NCBI GenBank assembly: GCA_902614225.1 | Contig: CACMKJ010000002.1 | Span: 1 to 64,000, forward strand | Length of the DNA: 64,000 nucleotides | Direction of reading: 5' to 3' | Origin: Rhodospirillaceae bacterium | GTDB lineage: Bacteria; Pseudomonadota; Alphaproteobacteria; TMED109 | Shown here: positions 1 through 7,684 of the stretch, in pieces | How the letters are laid out: each line of letters begins with the position of its first letter | Position numbering within the stretch: position 1 is the stretch's first letter | Position numbers and translations under genes: made by a program | The notes under the pieces: generated by a model | What the model saw: only the letters and a program-made list of their open reading frames with translations | Told to the model about the DNA's origin: nothing | The model's database searches: none

Positions 1-37
1 TCATATTTATCTACATATAACTAATATCATAAACAAT

Positions 38-424
38 TCAACCTTTAGCTAACTCCTCTATTATTGGACAATCTGGCTTATTATCACCAGGACATTTTAA
101 AACTAGCCATTTTAATGATTTTTCTAAATCTTTTAAATCTGTAATCTGCTTTTTTATGGATTTTAGTTTATTTTTCGCTATCTCTCTAACATGTTCACTT
201 TTTCTATTATCGTTTTCAAACAAAAGTATTAGTTCCTTACACTCTTCTAGAGAAAAGCCTAATTTACGTGCTCTTACTAGAAATTTCAATTTATCAACAT
301 TAACTTCGTCAAAATATCTGTAGTTATTTTCCAATCTTTTTGACCTTATAATTCCTATCTCTTCATAATGCCTGATAGCACGAGTAGTTATTTTAAGTTT
401 TTTTGATATTTCTGCAATAAACAT
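38..424 (-). CDS. cueR: CueR/HmrR-type MerR-family metal-responsive regulator
   Basis: Cytoplasmic transcriptional activator of the MerR family, 128 aa, a normal length. The N-terminal winged helix-turn-helix is seen in IAEISKKLKITTRAIRHYE (about residues 3-21), followed by the RYF wing and a long dimerisation helix. C111 and C119 form a Cys-X7-Cys loop (CPGDNKPDC) followed by PII, the CueR/HmrR pattern. Residue 76 in RKSEHV is Ser, as in copper (monovalent) sensors, whereas Hg sensors have Cys there. This argues for Cu(I)/Ag(I) sensing, by inference from the family. It is divergent from the metal cassette at 473-1877 and shares a 48-bp intergenic region carrying a MerR-type promoter. Function as regulator is solid; the exact metal is less sure. 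Confidence 0.88.
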   Translation of the reverse strand: MFIAEISKKLKITTRAIRHYEEIGIIRSKRLENNYRYFDEVNVDKLKFLVRARKLGFSLEECKELILLFENDNRKSEHVREIAKNKLKSIKKQITDLKDLEKSLKWLVLKCPGDNKPDCPIIEELAKG

Positions 425-425
425 A

Positions 426-456
426 TTGACCTTAACGTTAGGGTATACCTTATATA
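426..456 (+). promoter_or_regulatory. MerR/CueR-type promoter with palindromic operator
   Basis: TTGACC (426-431) and TATATA (451-456) are separated by 19 bp, the overlong spacer typical of MerR-activated promoters. A near-perfect palindrome ACCTTAACGTTAGGGT (429-444, one mismatched pair) sits in the spacer, as in copA-type CueR promoters. The transcript would start about 10 bp before the ATG at 473. The same site probably autoregulates the divergent cueR-like gene. Confidence 0.72.
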
Positions 457-472
457 AATAATAGGTATTTTT

Positions 473-1123
473 ATGAAAAAAGCAATAAAAGTAATTAAAT
501 TATTTTTCTTATTATCTTTATGTATAAATAATCTTAATGCTAGACCTGTGTCTTATTCTGGTGGTTGGACAATAATGTCATATAATGATTATTTCAGAAA
601 TACTCTTTTAACTCATTATTCTCCAACTAGTAAGACTTCCTATGGATATATGATTCAATATTGGCGAAATAGAGAATATTGGATAAATGCTTTTAATGTT
701 AATTATTTAGCTAAAAGAATAAATAGAAAACACTCTCAGGCTAATTTTTATATCAAAGGAGGTTTAGGTTTATTAAATACATCATATAAAGACTATAATA
801 ATAAAAATGAACTAGTTTCTTACGGAGAGTTTGCCTTTGACTGGGAAACCAGAAGGTATTTTACCTCTTATGCCGCTAATTTCATGAAGTCTGAGTCTGT
901 CGATAGTACTTTTATGCAAAAAACTAGGCTTGGTTTTGCCCCATATATAGCTGGTTATGGTGCTCTACACACTTGGCTAATGTATGAACTGCAAAATATG
1001 CCAGAATATGATGATGCATTAATTTCTAATTTTGTTTTGAGACTTTTTAAGTATACAAATTTATTAGAACTAGGAATAGACCAGAATAAAAATACAACTA
1101 TAAATTTTATTAAACGTTTTTAA
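473..1123 (+). CDS. secreted, probably outer-membrane, protein of a metal-regulated cassette (unknown function)
   Basis: I do not recognise the family. The 216-aa product begins with a clear signal peptide (lysines, then LFFLLSLCINN, likely cut near NAR). The rest is rich in Tyr, Trp, Phe and Asn with alternating patterns (for example GGWTIMSYNDYF, YGYMIQYW) and ends in Phe after INFIKRF. That resembles an outer-membrane beta-barrel with a terminal aromatic, which is inference. It is the first gene after the MerR-type promoter, 11 bp before an HMA-domain protein, so a role in metal export, uptake or envelope sensing is likely. The start is supported by AGGT 6 bases upstream and by promoter proximity. 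Confidence 0.75.
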   Translation: MKKAIKVIKLFFLLSLCINNLNARPVSYSGGWTIMSYNDYFRNTLLTHYSPTSKTSYGYMIQYWRNREYWINAFNVNYLAKRINRKHSQANFYIKGGLGLLNTSYKDYNNKNELVSYGEFAFDWETRRYFTSYAANFMKSESVDSTFMQKTRLGFAPYIAGYGALHTWLMYELQNMPEYDDALISNFVLRLFKYTNLLELGIDQNKNTTINFIKRF

Positions 1124-1134
1124 AAGGAGAAAAT

Positions 1135-1494
1135 ATGAAAATATTAGTTATCTTATTAAGTTCTTTGTTATTAACATTTACTACTCATGCCACTAATTGT
1201 CATAAAGAAGGTGGACATAGTCATGATGAAGTAACAACTAATGGTCTAAGCTCAGGAGAAATAACAGATAATTTTATAAACATAAATGTTAATGGTATGG
1301 TCTGTGACTTTTGTGCCCAATCTATTGAAAAAGTTTTTATGAAAAGAATTGAAGTTAAAGGCATAAATGTAGACTTGGAAGATCAAAAGGTAGTAATATA
1401 TTTAGAGAAAGAAACAGATATTGAAGATACTACAATTTCAACTATTTTTGAAGATGCAGGCTATACTGTTGAAACAATAAACAGAAACAGCTAG
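1135..1494 (+). CDS. secreted heavy-metal-associated (HMA, MerP-like) domain protein
   Basis: Periplasmic metal-binding protein of 119 aa. A signal peptide (residues 1 to about 18, ending THA) is followed by a short Cys/His-rich stretch (NCHKEGGHSH). An HMA fold starts around residue 47; its GMVCDFC loop gives a metal-binding C57-X2-C60 pair. The organisation resembles MerP, the periplasmic carrier that hands metal to MerT, or copper chaperones of the CopZ/Atx1 type. A strong Shine-Dalgarno sequence AGGAG precedes the ATG. It lies between the putative outer-membrane protein and the MerT-like gene in one operon driven from 426-456, so it probably shuttles Cu(I) or a related soft metal across the periplasm. 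Confidence 0.82.
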   Translation: MKILVILLSSLLLTFTTHATNCHKEGGHSHDEVTTNGLSSGEITDNFININVNGMVCDFCAQSIEKVFMKRIEVKGINVDLEDQKVVIYLEKETDIEDTTISTIFEDAGYTVETINRNS

Positions 1495-1496
1495 AA

Positions 1497-1877
1497 ATGA
1501 AGCCTATATCATTAAAGAATTTAATTTTTCCATCTCTTAGCTTCTTTACTAGCCTAGGAACATTACTTTGTTGTGCTTTACCATCTTTATTTGTAGCCAT
1601 TGGGGCAGGAGCAGTTCTTGCAGGTTTAATATCAAATATGCCTTTTCTTATAGTATTATCAAAATATAAAATAATATTATTTATAATTTCTGGTTTGCTT
1701 ATTCTTATAAGCGGTTTTTTAATTTGGTATACTAGAAATGCTCCCTGCCCAGCAGATCCATTAAAAGCAAGGGCCTGCAATCGATTAAGAAAGTTAAGTA
1801 TAGTAATATATTTATTTTCATTAATAGTGTATTTAACAGGCTTCTTTTTTGCATTTACTATTGCTAAACTTATGTAA
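1497..1877 (+). CDS. MerT-like inner-membrane metal transport protein
   Basis: A 126-aa integral membrane protein with three or four hydrophobic segments (about residues 15-50, 57-78 and 98-122). A vicinal cysteine pair C25-C26 lies in the first segment (GTLLCCALPS), as in mercuric transporter MerT. A second pair, C84 and C94, sits in the loop NAPCPADPLKARAC. These four cysteines could relay a soft metal. The gene begins 2 bp after the HMA gene, so the two are translationally coupled, mirroring merT-merP in the opposite order. Because the upstream regulator looks CueR-like, copper or silver may be the substrate instead of mercury. The family match is by motif only. Confidence 0.72.
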   Translation: MKPISLKNLIFPSLSFFTSLGTLLCCALPSLFVAIGAGAVLAGLISNMPFLIVLSKYKIILFIISGLLILISGFLIWYTRNAPCPADPLKARACNRLRKLSIVIYLFSLIVYLTGFFFAFTIAKLM

Positions 1878-1908
1878 TAACAAATAACATAACTGCTAAA
1901 AACTTAAA

Positions 1909-2382
1909 ATGAAATTTATATTCTCAATATTAGTGTTTTTTTTTATAAATCATCTTTTTTCTTTAGATTATTTCCTTGAATTTCAGGCTAATATAAATAT
2001 TTTAAAAGAATTTGATATATCTGAAAAAGAAAAATTTAGAAGCTATGAATTAATTGGAACTATTACTGATAAATATGGAAATTATGGTAAATTCGATGGG
2101 ATAGTTACATCTGATATCATAGATAATAAGCTTATAAAACTGGAAGGAACAGCTAAGATAATATATGCAAATGATGAAGTATTGTATATAAAAGCATTTA
2201 GAAAAGAAAGTGACTTTGATGCAGGAGTTGCCAATATGGAAATTATAGGAGCCTCTGATAAATTCAAATCATTAATAGGCACTAAATGCATACAAAGTGT
2301 TAGATATTTTAAAGATACCATATTTGGTTTGCAGAAATGTAAAATTACTAAAGAACAAAGTGAAATATTAAGAAGCAATTAG
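1909..2382 (+). CDS. secreted protein, member of a local three-paralog family (DxxGNYG ... FKxxIGxKC)
   Basis: Unrecognised 157-aa protein with a signal peptide (FIFSILVFFFINHLFS). It shares a scattered but ordered set of motifs with the proteins at 4622-5062 and 5887-6345: DKYGNYG about residue 55, then ESDFDAGVANMEIIGAS, KFKSLIGTKC and a closing QKCK. Two cysteines near the C-terminus could form a disulfide. The G-x-F/Y-K-x-x-I-G pattern recalls small beta-barrel folds of the allene-oxide-cyclase/dirigent kind, but that is only a guess. It lies 31 bp after the metal cassette on the same strand and could be read through from it. Confidence 0.7.
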   Translation: MKFIFSILVFFFINHLFSLDYFLEFQANINILKEFDISEKEKFRSYELIGTITDKYGNYGKFDGIVTSDIIDNKLIKLEGTAKIIYANDEVLYIKAFRKESDFDAGVANMEIIGASDKFKSLIGTKCIQSVRYFKDTIFGLQKCKITKEQSEILRSN

Positions 2383-2404
2383 AAATTATAAACTTTACAG
2401 ATAT

Positions 2405-2812
2405 TTATACAGAATTTTTTCTTATTAAATTATCATACTTATTTTGAGACTTTATCTTATGATTTATCATAAAGTTATCAGCTAACTTATGATTAACAAC
2501 AATTTTACATTTGCCAATGGTTTTATTAAACTCCATATCAAAGACAGTAAGGCTATCTAAATTAATTTTAAAAGGTTTTAGAGTTAAGTTTTTTTCAGAT
2601 AAATAATATTTTCTTTTTTCATTAGTCCTGATTTTAAAGTTGTGGTTTTCTAGAAATAAATATTTAGAAGCATATCTATTTTTGTAAAAGAGATATATTT
2701 CATGATTAGTTGAATTTTTACCATAAGAACATATTAGAGCTTTACCCTCTAAATCATTCATTGAAAAAGCTGGCCTTATAAAAATAGTTATTAAAAAAAT
2801 TAAATATTTCAT
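2405..2812 (-). CDS. small secreted protein of unknown function
   Basis: A 135-aa product with a signal peptide (KYLIFLITIFIRPAFS) and a short mature domain beginning DLEGKALICSYG. It contains two cysteines (ICSYG and GKCKIV) that may pair. Aromatic-rich strands (YLFYKNRYASKYLF, KRKYYLSEKN) suggest an all-beta domain. The layout of an opening L-x-G-K-x-L-x-C and a late C-K resembles short secreted hypothetical proteins common in AT-rich marine alphaproteobacteria, a recollection I cannot verify here. It is convergent with the gene ending at 2382. No function can be assigned. Confidence 0.62.
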   Translation of the reverse strand: MKYLIFLITIFIRPAFSMNDLEGKALICSYGKNSTNHEIYLFYKNRYASKYLFLENHNFKIRTNEKRKYYLSEKNLTLKPFKINLDSLTVFDMEFNKTIGKCKIVVNHKLADNFMINHKIKSQNKYDNLIRKNSV

Positions 2813-2878
2813 ACTTTTATATATTAGCTTTTAAATATAATTTTTTAAATGAATAATAAAAATATTATTTTGATAAAT

Positions 2879-4177
2879 TCATTTCTCTAATAATTGAACC
2901 TGGTATTCCCTAGCCTTAATAATTTCTCTGTCAAGATTATTTTCTACATCATCAAATGAAATAAATGAATTTTTTGCTATAGGTTTTATAACCTTAATAT
3001 TATCAGATAACCCCAGAGGTAATAAATCTTTTTTATAACTTATTAATGAACTTACCAACTTTCCTTTAACCTTATAGCCCCCTTCACCATCGAGAATATC
3101 TCCTGGATACAAATTGACTTTTGCGATAGCTGCGACATCAGCTTTATAACTTTTAGTATATCCTGTAGCTTGTTTATTTAATGCAATAGAATAAATGCTT
3201 TGTGCTAACTCTAATCCTATATAATGATAAGGCCTCCATAATGCTGTATATTCTCCTGTATTATCTACAATCATACCATAATCACTAAAACAATTTTTTA
3301 CATAATTATTTTTACCCTTAAAAACTAAAAATACTCCCCATCTTAAATGGTTATCTATTTCATTTTTGTTTTCATCTATACTAGTTATAACCTCTAATTG
3401 CCTATTTGTTTCTAATAAACCTCCAGAGTCCATAGGAATTAACTGTTTAGCTATTTGATTTGTATTAATACATGGATAGTTCAAGCCGGTATCAGGTACT
3501 TTCAAATGACTTGAGTTAGCAACTGCTGCCATTTCTATAGAGCTTTTATCCCCAGTAAGAAAAGAATTAAACATTTTTGGATTCATACCTGAAGATAAAG
3601 CATCTTTAGCCTTTATTCCATAATGTTGCCAAACTGTTTCAGGAGTTGAATCTTCAAAAGTTTTATGATATTTAGTACCCTTACCTGCACAGATTACTTC
3701 AAAACCATTTAATAATGCCCACTCTATTTGTTCTAAAATTAATGCAGGCTGATCACCATAGGCCATTGAGTAAACAACGTCATTCGCAAAAGCTAAATCT
3801 GATAAATATTTACCAGCAACTACATCTGCTTCTACATTAACCATAATTATATTTTTTTTATTTAGAATTATTTGCTTAGCATTAAGTATTCCAACTTTTG
3901 CATTTCCTGTTGCCTCAATTACTATATCGACACTTTTATCATCTAAAATATCATTAATAGAATTGGAAAAATGAATGTCATTAATCATATTTTTACTTAG
4001 TCCACTCTTAATACAATTATCTTTTGCTTTTGATATATCTAAATCTACTATGATATTTACTTTTATCTTATTCAGATTATTTAATTGTGCTAAAAACATA
4101 GTAACGAATTTTCCACAACCAATAAAAGCAATATGTATGTCTTTTTTAAAAGTTTCTAATTTTGAAAATAGATACAT
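2879..4177 (-). CDS. homoserine-dehydrogenase-like NAD(P)-dependent oxidoreductase with C-terminal SAF domain
   Basis: A 432-aa cytoplasmic enzyme resembling COG4091 (predicted homoserine dehydrogenase with SAF domain). The N-terminal Rossmann fold starts at IAFIGCGKFVTMF (about residues 17-29), with DIVIEATGNAKVG as the later nucleotide-side motif. A central catalytic region includes YGDQPALILEQIEWA and AGKGTKYHKT. The C-terminal SAF part contains AIAKVNLYPGDILDGEGGYK. Known relatives act on small hydroxy-acid or sugar-derived substrates and are often found with carbohydrate-catabolism genes. Here it stands alone between unknown genes, so the substrate is open. Length and domain order are complete. 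The family call is good; true homoserine dehydrogenase activity is unlikely. Confidence 0.8.
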   Translation of the reverse strand: MYLFSKLETFKKDIHIAFIGCGKFVTMFLAQLNNLNKIKVNIIVDLDISKAKDNCIKSGLSKNMINDIHFSNSINDILDDKSVDIVIEATGNAKVGILNAKQIILNKKNIIMVNVEADVVAGKYLSDLAFANDVVYSMAYGDQPALILEQIEWALLNGFEVICAGKGTKYHKTFEDSTPETVWQHYGIKAKDALSSGMNPKMFNSFLTGDKSSIEMAAVANSSHLKVPDTGLNYPCINTNQIAKQLIPMDSGGLLETNRQLEVITSIDENKNEIDNHLRWGVFLVFKGKNNYVKNCFSDYGMIVDNTGEYTALWRPYHYIGLELAQSIYSIALNKQATGYTKSYKADVAAIAKVNLYPGDILDGEGGYKVKGKLVSSLISYKKDLLPLGLSDNIKVIKPIAKNSFISFDDVENNLDREIIKAREYQVQLLEK

Positions 4178-4246
4178 AAGATTAAATTCTCTATTAATTT
4201 AAAATATACTGTTTATAGAATAAAAAAATAACTATAATTATATATT

Positions 4247-4613
4247 ATGAGTTATCAAAAAAAAATAATTTCTATTATTATTTATCTTACTATATTGTTT
4301 AAGCATGTTACGCCGCAAGTAAAGAAGTGGGTAGCTATTTAATTTTTATAGATATTCCGTCTATTATTATTGTTGTAATAATTGCATTAGCTTATTCTTT
4401 TAATAAAACTAATAAAATTAAAACTTTGGAGATGGTGCTATTTATGGAGGTTGGTTAGGGTTTCTTATAGGGCTAATATCAATGAGCGCAGATTTTGCTT
4501 TTAATCAATTAAATACTAAAGATTTTTTATTAGCAAATAGTGTGTTATGGTTAGTAGTACTTTATGGATATTGTATAAAAGTTTTGATGAAAATCTTGGA
4601 CAATCAAAATTAA
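4247..4613 (+). pseudogene. decayed MotA/TolQ-like small membrane protein gene (two frameshifts)
   Basis: No intact ORF covers this stretch, but three frames read in sequence give one plausible membrane protein of about 120 aa. From ATG 4247 it reads MSYQKKIISIIIYLTILFK. One frame back it reads YAASKEVGSYLIFIDIPS then IIIVVIIALAYSFN. One more frame back it reads GDGAIYGGWLGFLIGLISM ending ...LMKILDNQN and a stop at 4611-4613. Each junction is consistent with loss of one base. FIDIPSIIIVV resembles the MotA N-terminal membrane segment and the distal part a second MotA-like segment. The reading-frame damage is seen directly; the family is inferred. Sequencing error is the alternative. Confidence 0.5.
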
Positions 4614-4621
4614 TAATCTAC

Positions 4622-5062
4622 TCAAGGAATTTTACACTTTTGTGTGTACCAAACCATATTTTCTATATAATTAACCCCATAAGGGCATTCTATTCCTATA
4701 TATTTTTTATATTTACCTGTTCCAGCAATATAAGTACTGACACCTCCTCCAGTCTGGTGTAATTCAGAGTTTCTTACTTTTAAAGTCCAAAACTTTTCTC
4801 CTAATTGATTAATATGTTCACATCTTACTTCGACATTTGAGTTTAATTTATTCTTTTTAATAATACCTATACACCTTTCATTGCCATAATCCCCTTTATT
4901 GTCTTTCCATAGACCAGAATTTTCTATATGGATATACTCTTCACCATCAGGATAAATTATGGTTTTTAAAATTGTATTATTACTGTTAGATTCAATAATA
5001 TAATCTTGAGCATTAGTTACAAAAGATACAGCATAAACAATAATATAAATAAAATACTTCAT
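4622..5062 (-). CDS. secreted protein, member of a local three-paralog family
   Basis: Unrecognised 146-aa protein with a signal peptide (YFIYIIVYAVSFVTNAQ). Its motifs follow the order seen in the products at 1909-2382 and 5887-6345: DNKGDYG mid-protein, then GGGVSTYIAGTGKYKKYIG followed by IEC, and a final QKCK. It is the clearest carrier of the GTGKYK element. Four cysteines are present in the mature part. The gene ends 3 bp before the SDR gene stops upstream on the same strand (SDR stop at 5066, this start at 5062), so the two are probably co-transcribed, SDR first. Confidence 0.7.
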   Translation of the reverse strand: MKYFIYIIVYAVSFVTNAQDYIIESNSNNTILKTIIYPDGEEYIHIENSGLWKDNKGDYGNERCIGIIKKNKLNSNVEVRCEHINQLGEKFWTLKVRNSELHQTGGGVSTYIAGTGKYKKYIGIECPYGVNYIENMVWYTQKCKIP

Positions 5063-5065
5063 TTT

Positions 5066-5836
5066 TTAAGGCAATACTACCTTGCCTCCATCAACTATTA
5101 AAGTTTGTCCAGTAATAAAGGAGGATTGTTCTGATAATAAATAAATTACTGTACTCGCTATATCCTCAGATGTACCTAATCTCTTTAATGGTGTATTTAG
5201 TATAATATTTTTTTTAGCTTCTTTACTAAATGCTTTGGCCATGTCCGTTTCTATTAAACCAGGAGCAACAGTATTAATCCTTATATATGGAGCTACTGCT
5301 TCTGCTAAGTTTCTAGCTAATGCAATTACCGATGCTTTAGATGTTGCATAAGTAATCATATTTGGACGTTTTCCTAAACCAGCAATTGAAGATATACATA
5401 CTATTCTTCCAAATTTTCTTTTTATCATTCCTGGAATTACTTCTTTAATAGGCAATAATGTCCCATCTACATTTGTAGTCATAATTTTTTTCCATATTTT
5501 ATAATCAAGATCTAAAACATGTTTAGGTAGGTGTAAAATACCAGCATTAGTTACCAAAAGATCAATGGGTCCAAGTTTTTTTTCTGTTTCTCTAATTAAG
5601 TATTTAACCTCTTTTTCTTCAGATACATTAGCCTTTATAATTTCTGCATTAACTCCAAAGCTTCTAACTTTCTTACAAACATCTTTAGCAAGTCTTGTAT
5701 TAGAGTTGTAATTGATAGCCACAGATGTCCCATATTTTGCCAATTCTATAGCAATAGCCTTTCCTATACCTCTTGATGCGCCTGTAACTAGAACTACTTT
5801 ACCTTTAAATTCTTCTTTATAAATTATGAACTCCAA
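5066..5836 (-). CDS. short-chain dehydrogenase/reductase, FabG-like
   Basis: A 256-aa classical SDR. The NAD(P)-binding motif is VVLVTGASRGIGKAIA (about residues 14-29), NAG follows near residue 97, and the catalytic Ser/Tyr/Lys are seen in VCISSIAG and YATSK. The C-terminal part (PLKRLGTSEDIASTVIYLLS ... ITGQTLIVDGG) is FabG-like. This suggests reduction of a 3-oxoacyl thioester or a related ketone, but SDR substrates cannot be read from sequence. It is not next to acpP or fabF, so an accessory role is more likely than core fatty-acid synthesis. The upstream stretch MEFIIYKEEF may be partly untranslated, but no better start is apparent. Confidence 0.85.
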   Translation of the reverse strand: MEFIIYKEEFKGKVVLVTGASRGIGKAIAIELAKYGTSVAINYNSNTRLAKDVCKKVRSFGVNAEIIKANVSEEKEVKYLIRETEKKLGPIDLLVTNAGILHLPKHVLDLDYKIWKKIMTTNVDGTLLPIKEVIPGMIKRKFGRIVCISSIAGLGKRPNMITYATSKASVIALARNLAEAVAPYIRINTVAPGLIETDMAKAFSKEAKKNIILNTPLKRLGTSEDIASTVIYLLSEQSSFITGQTLIVDGGKVVLP

Positions 5837-5886
5837 TAAAATTAGATTTTACATTTTTTTTTTAATTATAATATAATTGAATAGTT

Positions 5887-6345
5887 ATGTTTACTAATAA
5901 GATAATATTCTTTTTTTTAATATTTTTTTTATCTAATAAATTACTTAGTAATGACACTTATAAAATAACTATCATGGGAAAAATTGATGGAGAAACCTTA
6001 CAGTTACCAAATGAAGGTAAATTTAACACGTTTAAGGCTAATGCTGCATTTTCAGACTCAGATGGTAATTTTGGAGATGCAATAGGAAGAGGTGTTAGGG
6101 AAACTGATAGAAATAATAAAATGATCAATCTTTATGTAGTATTAGTTTTTAAATCTTCAGAAGGAAGTACTATGTTGACTAGACCAATAAGAACAGAGTC
6201 TGATATACAAGCAGGGGCTGGCAGTTTTGTTATCCTTCATGCAACAGGAGTATTTAAAAAATATCTACAATATAAATGTAAATATGCAATATCAACTTCA
6301 GATACTGGAGCTTTTATACAAGAAAATATATGTAAAAAAAATTAA
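5887..6345 (+). CDS. secreted protein, member of a local three-paralog family
   Basis: Unrecognised 152-aa protein with a hydrophobic N-terminal signal (NKIIFFFLIFFLSNKLLS). It carries the shared motifs SDSDGNFG about residue 59, RTESDIQAGAGSFVILHATG, FKKYLQYKC, and a terminal ICKKN. The TESDIQAG / KESDFDAG pair makes its link to 1909-2382 the strongest of the three comparisons. Transcribed divergently from the SDR at 5066-5836 across a 50-bp gap, and followed by a 98-bp gap before the alcohol dehydrogenase. Function unknown; the mature region looks all-beta and periplasmic. Confidence 0.7.
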   Translation: MFTNKIIFFFLIFFLSNKLLSNDTYKITIMGKIDGETLQLPNEGKFNTFKANAAFSDSDGNFGDAIGRGVRETDRNNKMINLYVVLVFKSSEGSTMLTRPIRTESDIQAGAGSFVILHATGVFKKYLQYKCKYAISTSDTGAFIQENICKKN

Positions 6346-6443
6346 TCAATTTAAATTAAATTAATTATTTCCACTTGATTCTTAAAGTTAATTGCATTTA
6401 AATACAATTATAAAATTTATAACATTAAAGTTTAAATAATCTT

Positions 6444-7589
6444 ATGAGTTTAAATTTTCAAACAGTCCCTTTAGTAGAATCTGGTTTAGGTAAAATTTCA
6501 ATTTTATCTGACGTATGCTATAAATTAAACGTAAAAAAACCCTTAATTATTACAGATCATGGATTATTTGAACTAGGATTTGTAGAAGAGATTGAAAAGA
6601 GCTTAACTATAAAAAATATATTGCCTAGCGTTTATAATAGAGTAAGGGCGGATCCACCTGAAAGTAATATTTTTGAAGCGGTTAATCTATATCAAAATCA
6701 TAAAGCAGATGGCATAATAGGCTTTGGTGGTGGTAGTTCTATGGATGTTGCTAAAGCTGTTTCTTATTTCAGTATAAATAATGTTAATATAAAGGAATGT
6801 TATGGAGTCAACAATTTAAAAAACGATAGATGCCCTTTAATCCAAATACCAACAACTGCTGGAACTGGATCTGAAGTGACTCCTATAGCTATTTTTACAT
6901 TAGAAAACGAGCAAAAGATGGGTATTGTTGACCCCCTTCTTTATGCAGACTGTGCTATATTAGATGCAGAATTAACAATTGGTCTACCCAAAAATATAAC
7001 GGCGTATTCTGGAATTGATGCAATGGTACATGCAATTGAAGCGTACACAACAAAAATTAAAAAAAACCCCATATCAGATGCACTTGCTAAAAAAGCACTT
7101 GCTTTATTAGGTAGCAATATCAGAGAAGCGGTTAATAATCCTGAAAATAAAAAAGCTAGAGAAAGCATGTTGCTAGGATCAATGTTAGCAGGAATGGCGT
7201 TTGCTAATGCGCCATGTGCAGCAGTACATGCTTTAGCTTATCCAATAGGTGCTAAATTTCATGTTCCTCACGGACTTTCAAACTCTTTAGTTTTACCTGA
7301 AGTTTTAAAATTTAATAGCAAAGAAGTATCTAATTTATATTGTGAAATTGCATCGGACTGTTTACCAGATTTAAAAGAAAATAAAAATAATATTGATAAT
7401 TTTATAGCAGGAATTGAACAACTAATTATTGACTTAAAAATTCCTAGAAAATTAAAAGAAGTAGGAATTAACCAAAAAGATATCCATATGTTAGCTGAAG
7501 ATGCGCTAAAACAGCAAAGACTATTAATTAATAACCCTAGAAATGTAAATATAGAAGATGCTATTGCTATATACCAATCAGCATTATAA
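6444..7589 (+). CDS. iron-containing alcohol dehydrogenase
   Basis: A 381-aa group III (Fe-type) alcohol dehydrogenase, oxidising an alcohol or reducing an aldehyde or ketone with NAD(P). The dinucleotide site is GFGGGSSMDVAK (about residues 93-104). PTTAGTGSEVTP and GIDAMVHAIEAYTT are the two family signatures. Metal ligands are expected from the Asp and His residues around DALAKKA, AVHALAYP and KFHVPHG, which are all present. Length is typical. It stands alone between an unknown secreted protein and the PilZ gene. Methanol, short diols or longer aldehydes are all possible substrates; the sequence alone does not decide. Confidence 0.9.
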   Translation: MSLNFQTVPLVESGLGKISILSDVCYKLNVKKPLIITDHGLFELGFVEEIEKSLTIKNILPSVYNRVRADPPESNIFEAVNLYQNHKADGIIGFGGGSSMDVAKAVSYFSINNVNIKECYGVNNLKNDRCPLIQIPTTAGTGSEVTPIAIFTLENEQKMGIVDPLLYADCAILDAELTIGLPKNITAYSGIDAMVHAIEAYTTKIKKNPISDALAKKALALLGSNIREAVNNPENKKARESMLLGSMLAGMAFANAPCAAVHALAYPIGAKFHVPHGLSNSLVLPEVLKFNSKEVSNLYCEIASDCLPDLKENKNNIDNFIAGIEQLIIDLKIPRKLKEVGINQKDIHMLAEDALKQQRLLINNPRNVNIEDAIAIYQSAL

Positions 7590-7684
7590 TCAATTAAATA
7601 AAGCTTCTTTAATGTATATTTTGTAATATAAATTAATTAACATTTATAATTTAAAAAAAAATAATATTAACATATACTTTAAAA

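Noticed and set aside
1442-1780. 112-aa minus-strand ORF opposite the MerT-like gene
   Set aside because: Antisense shadow of two well supported genes.
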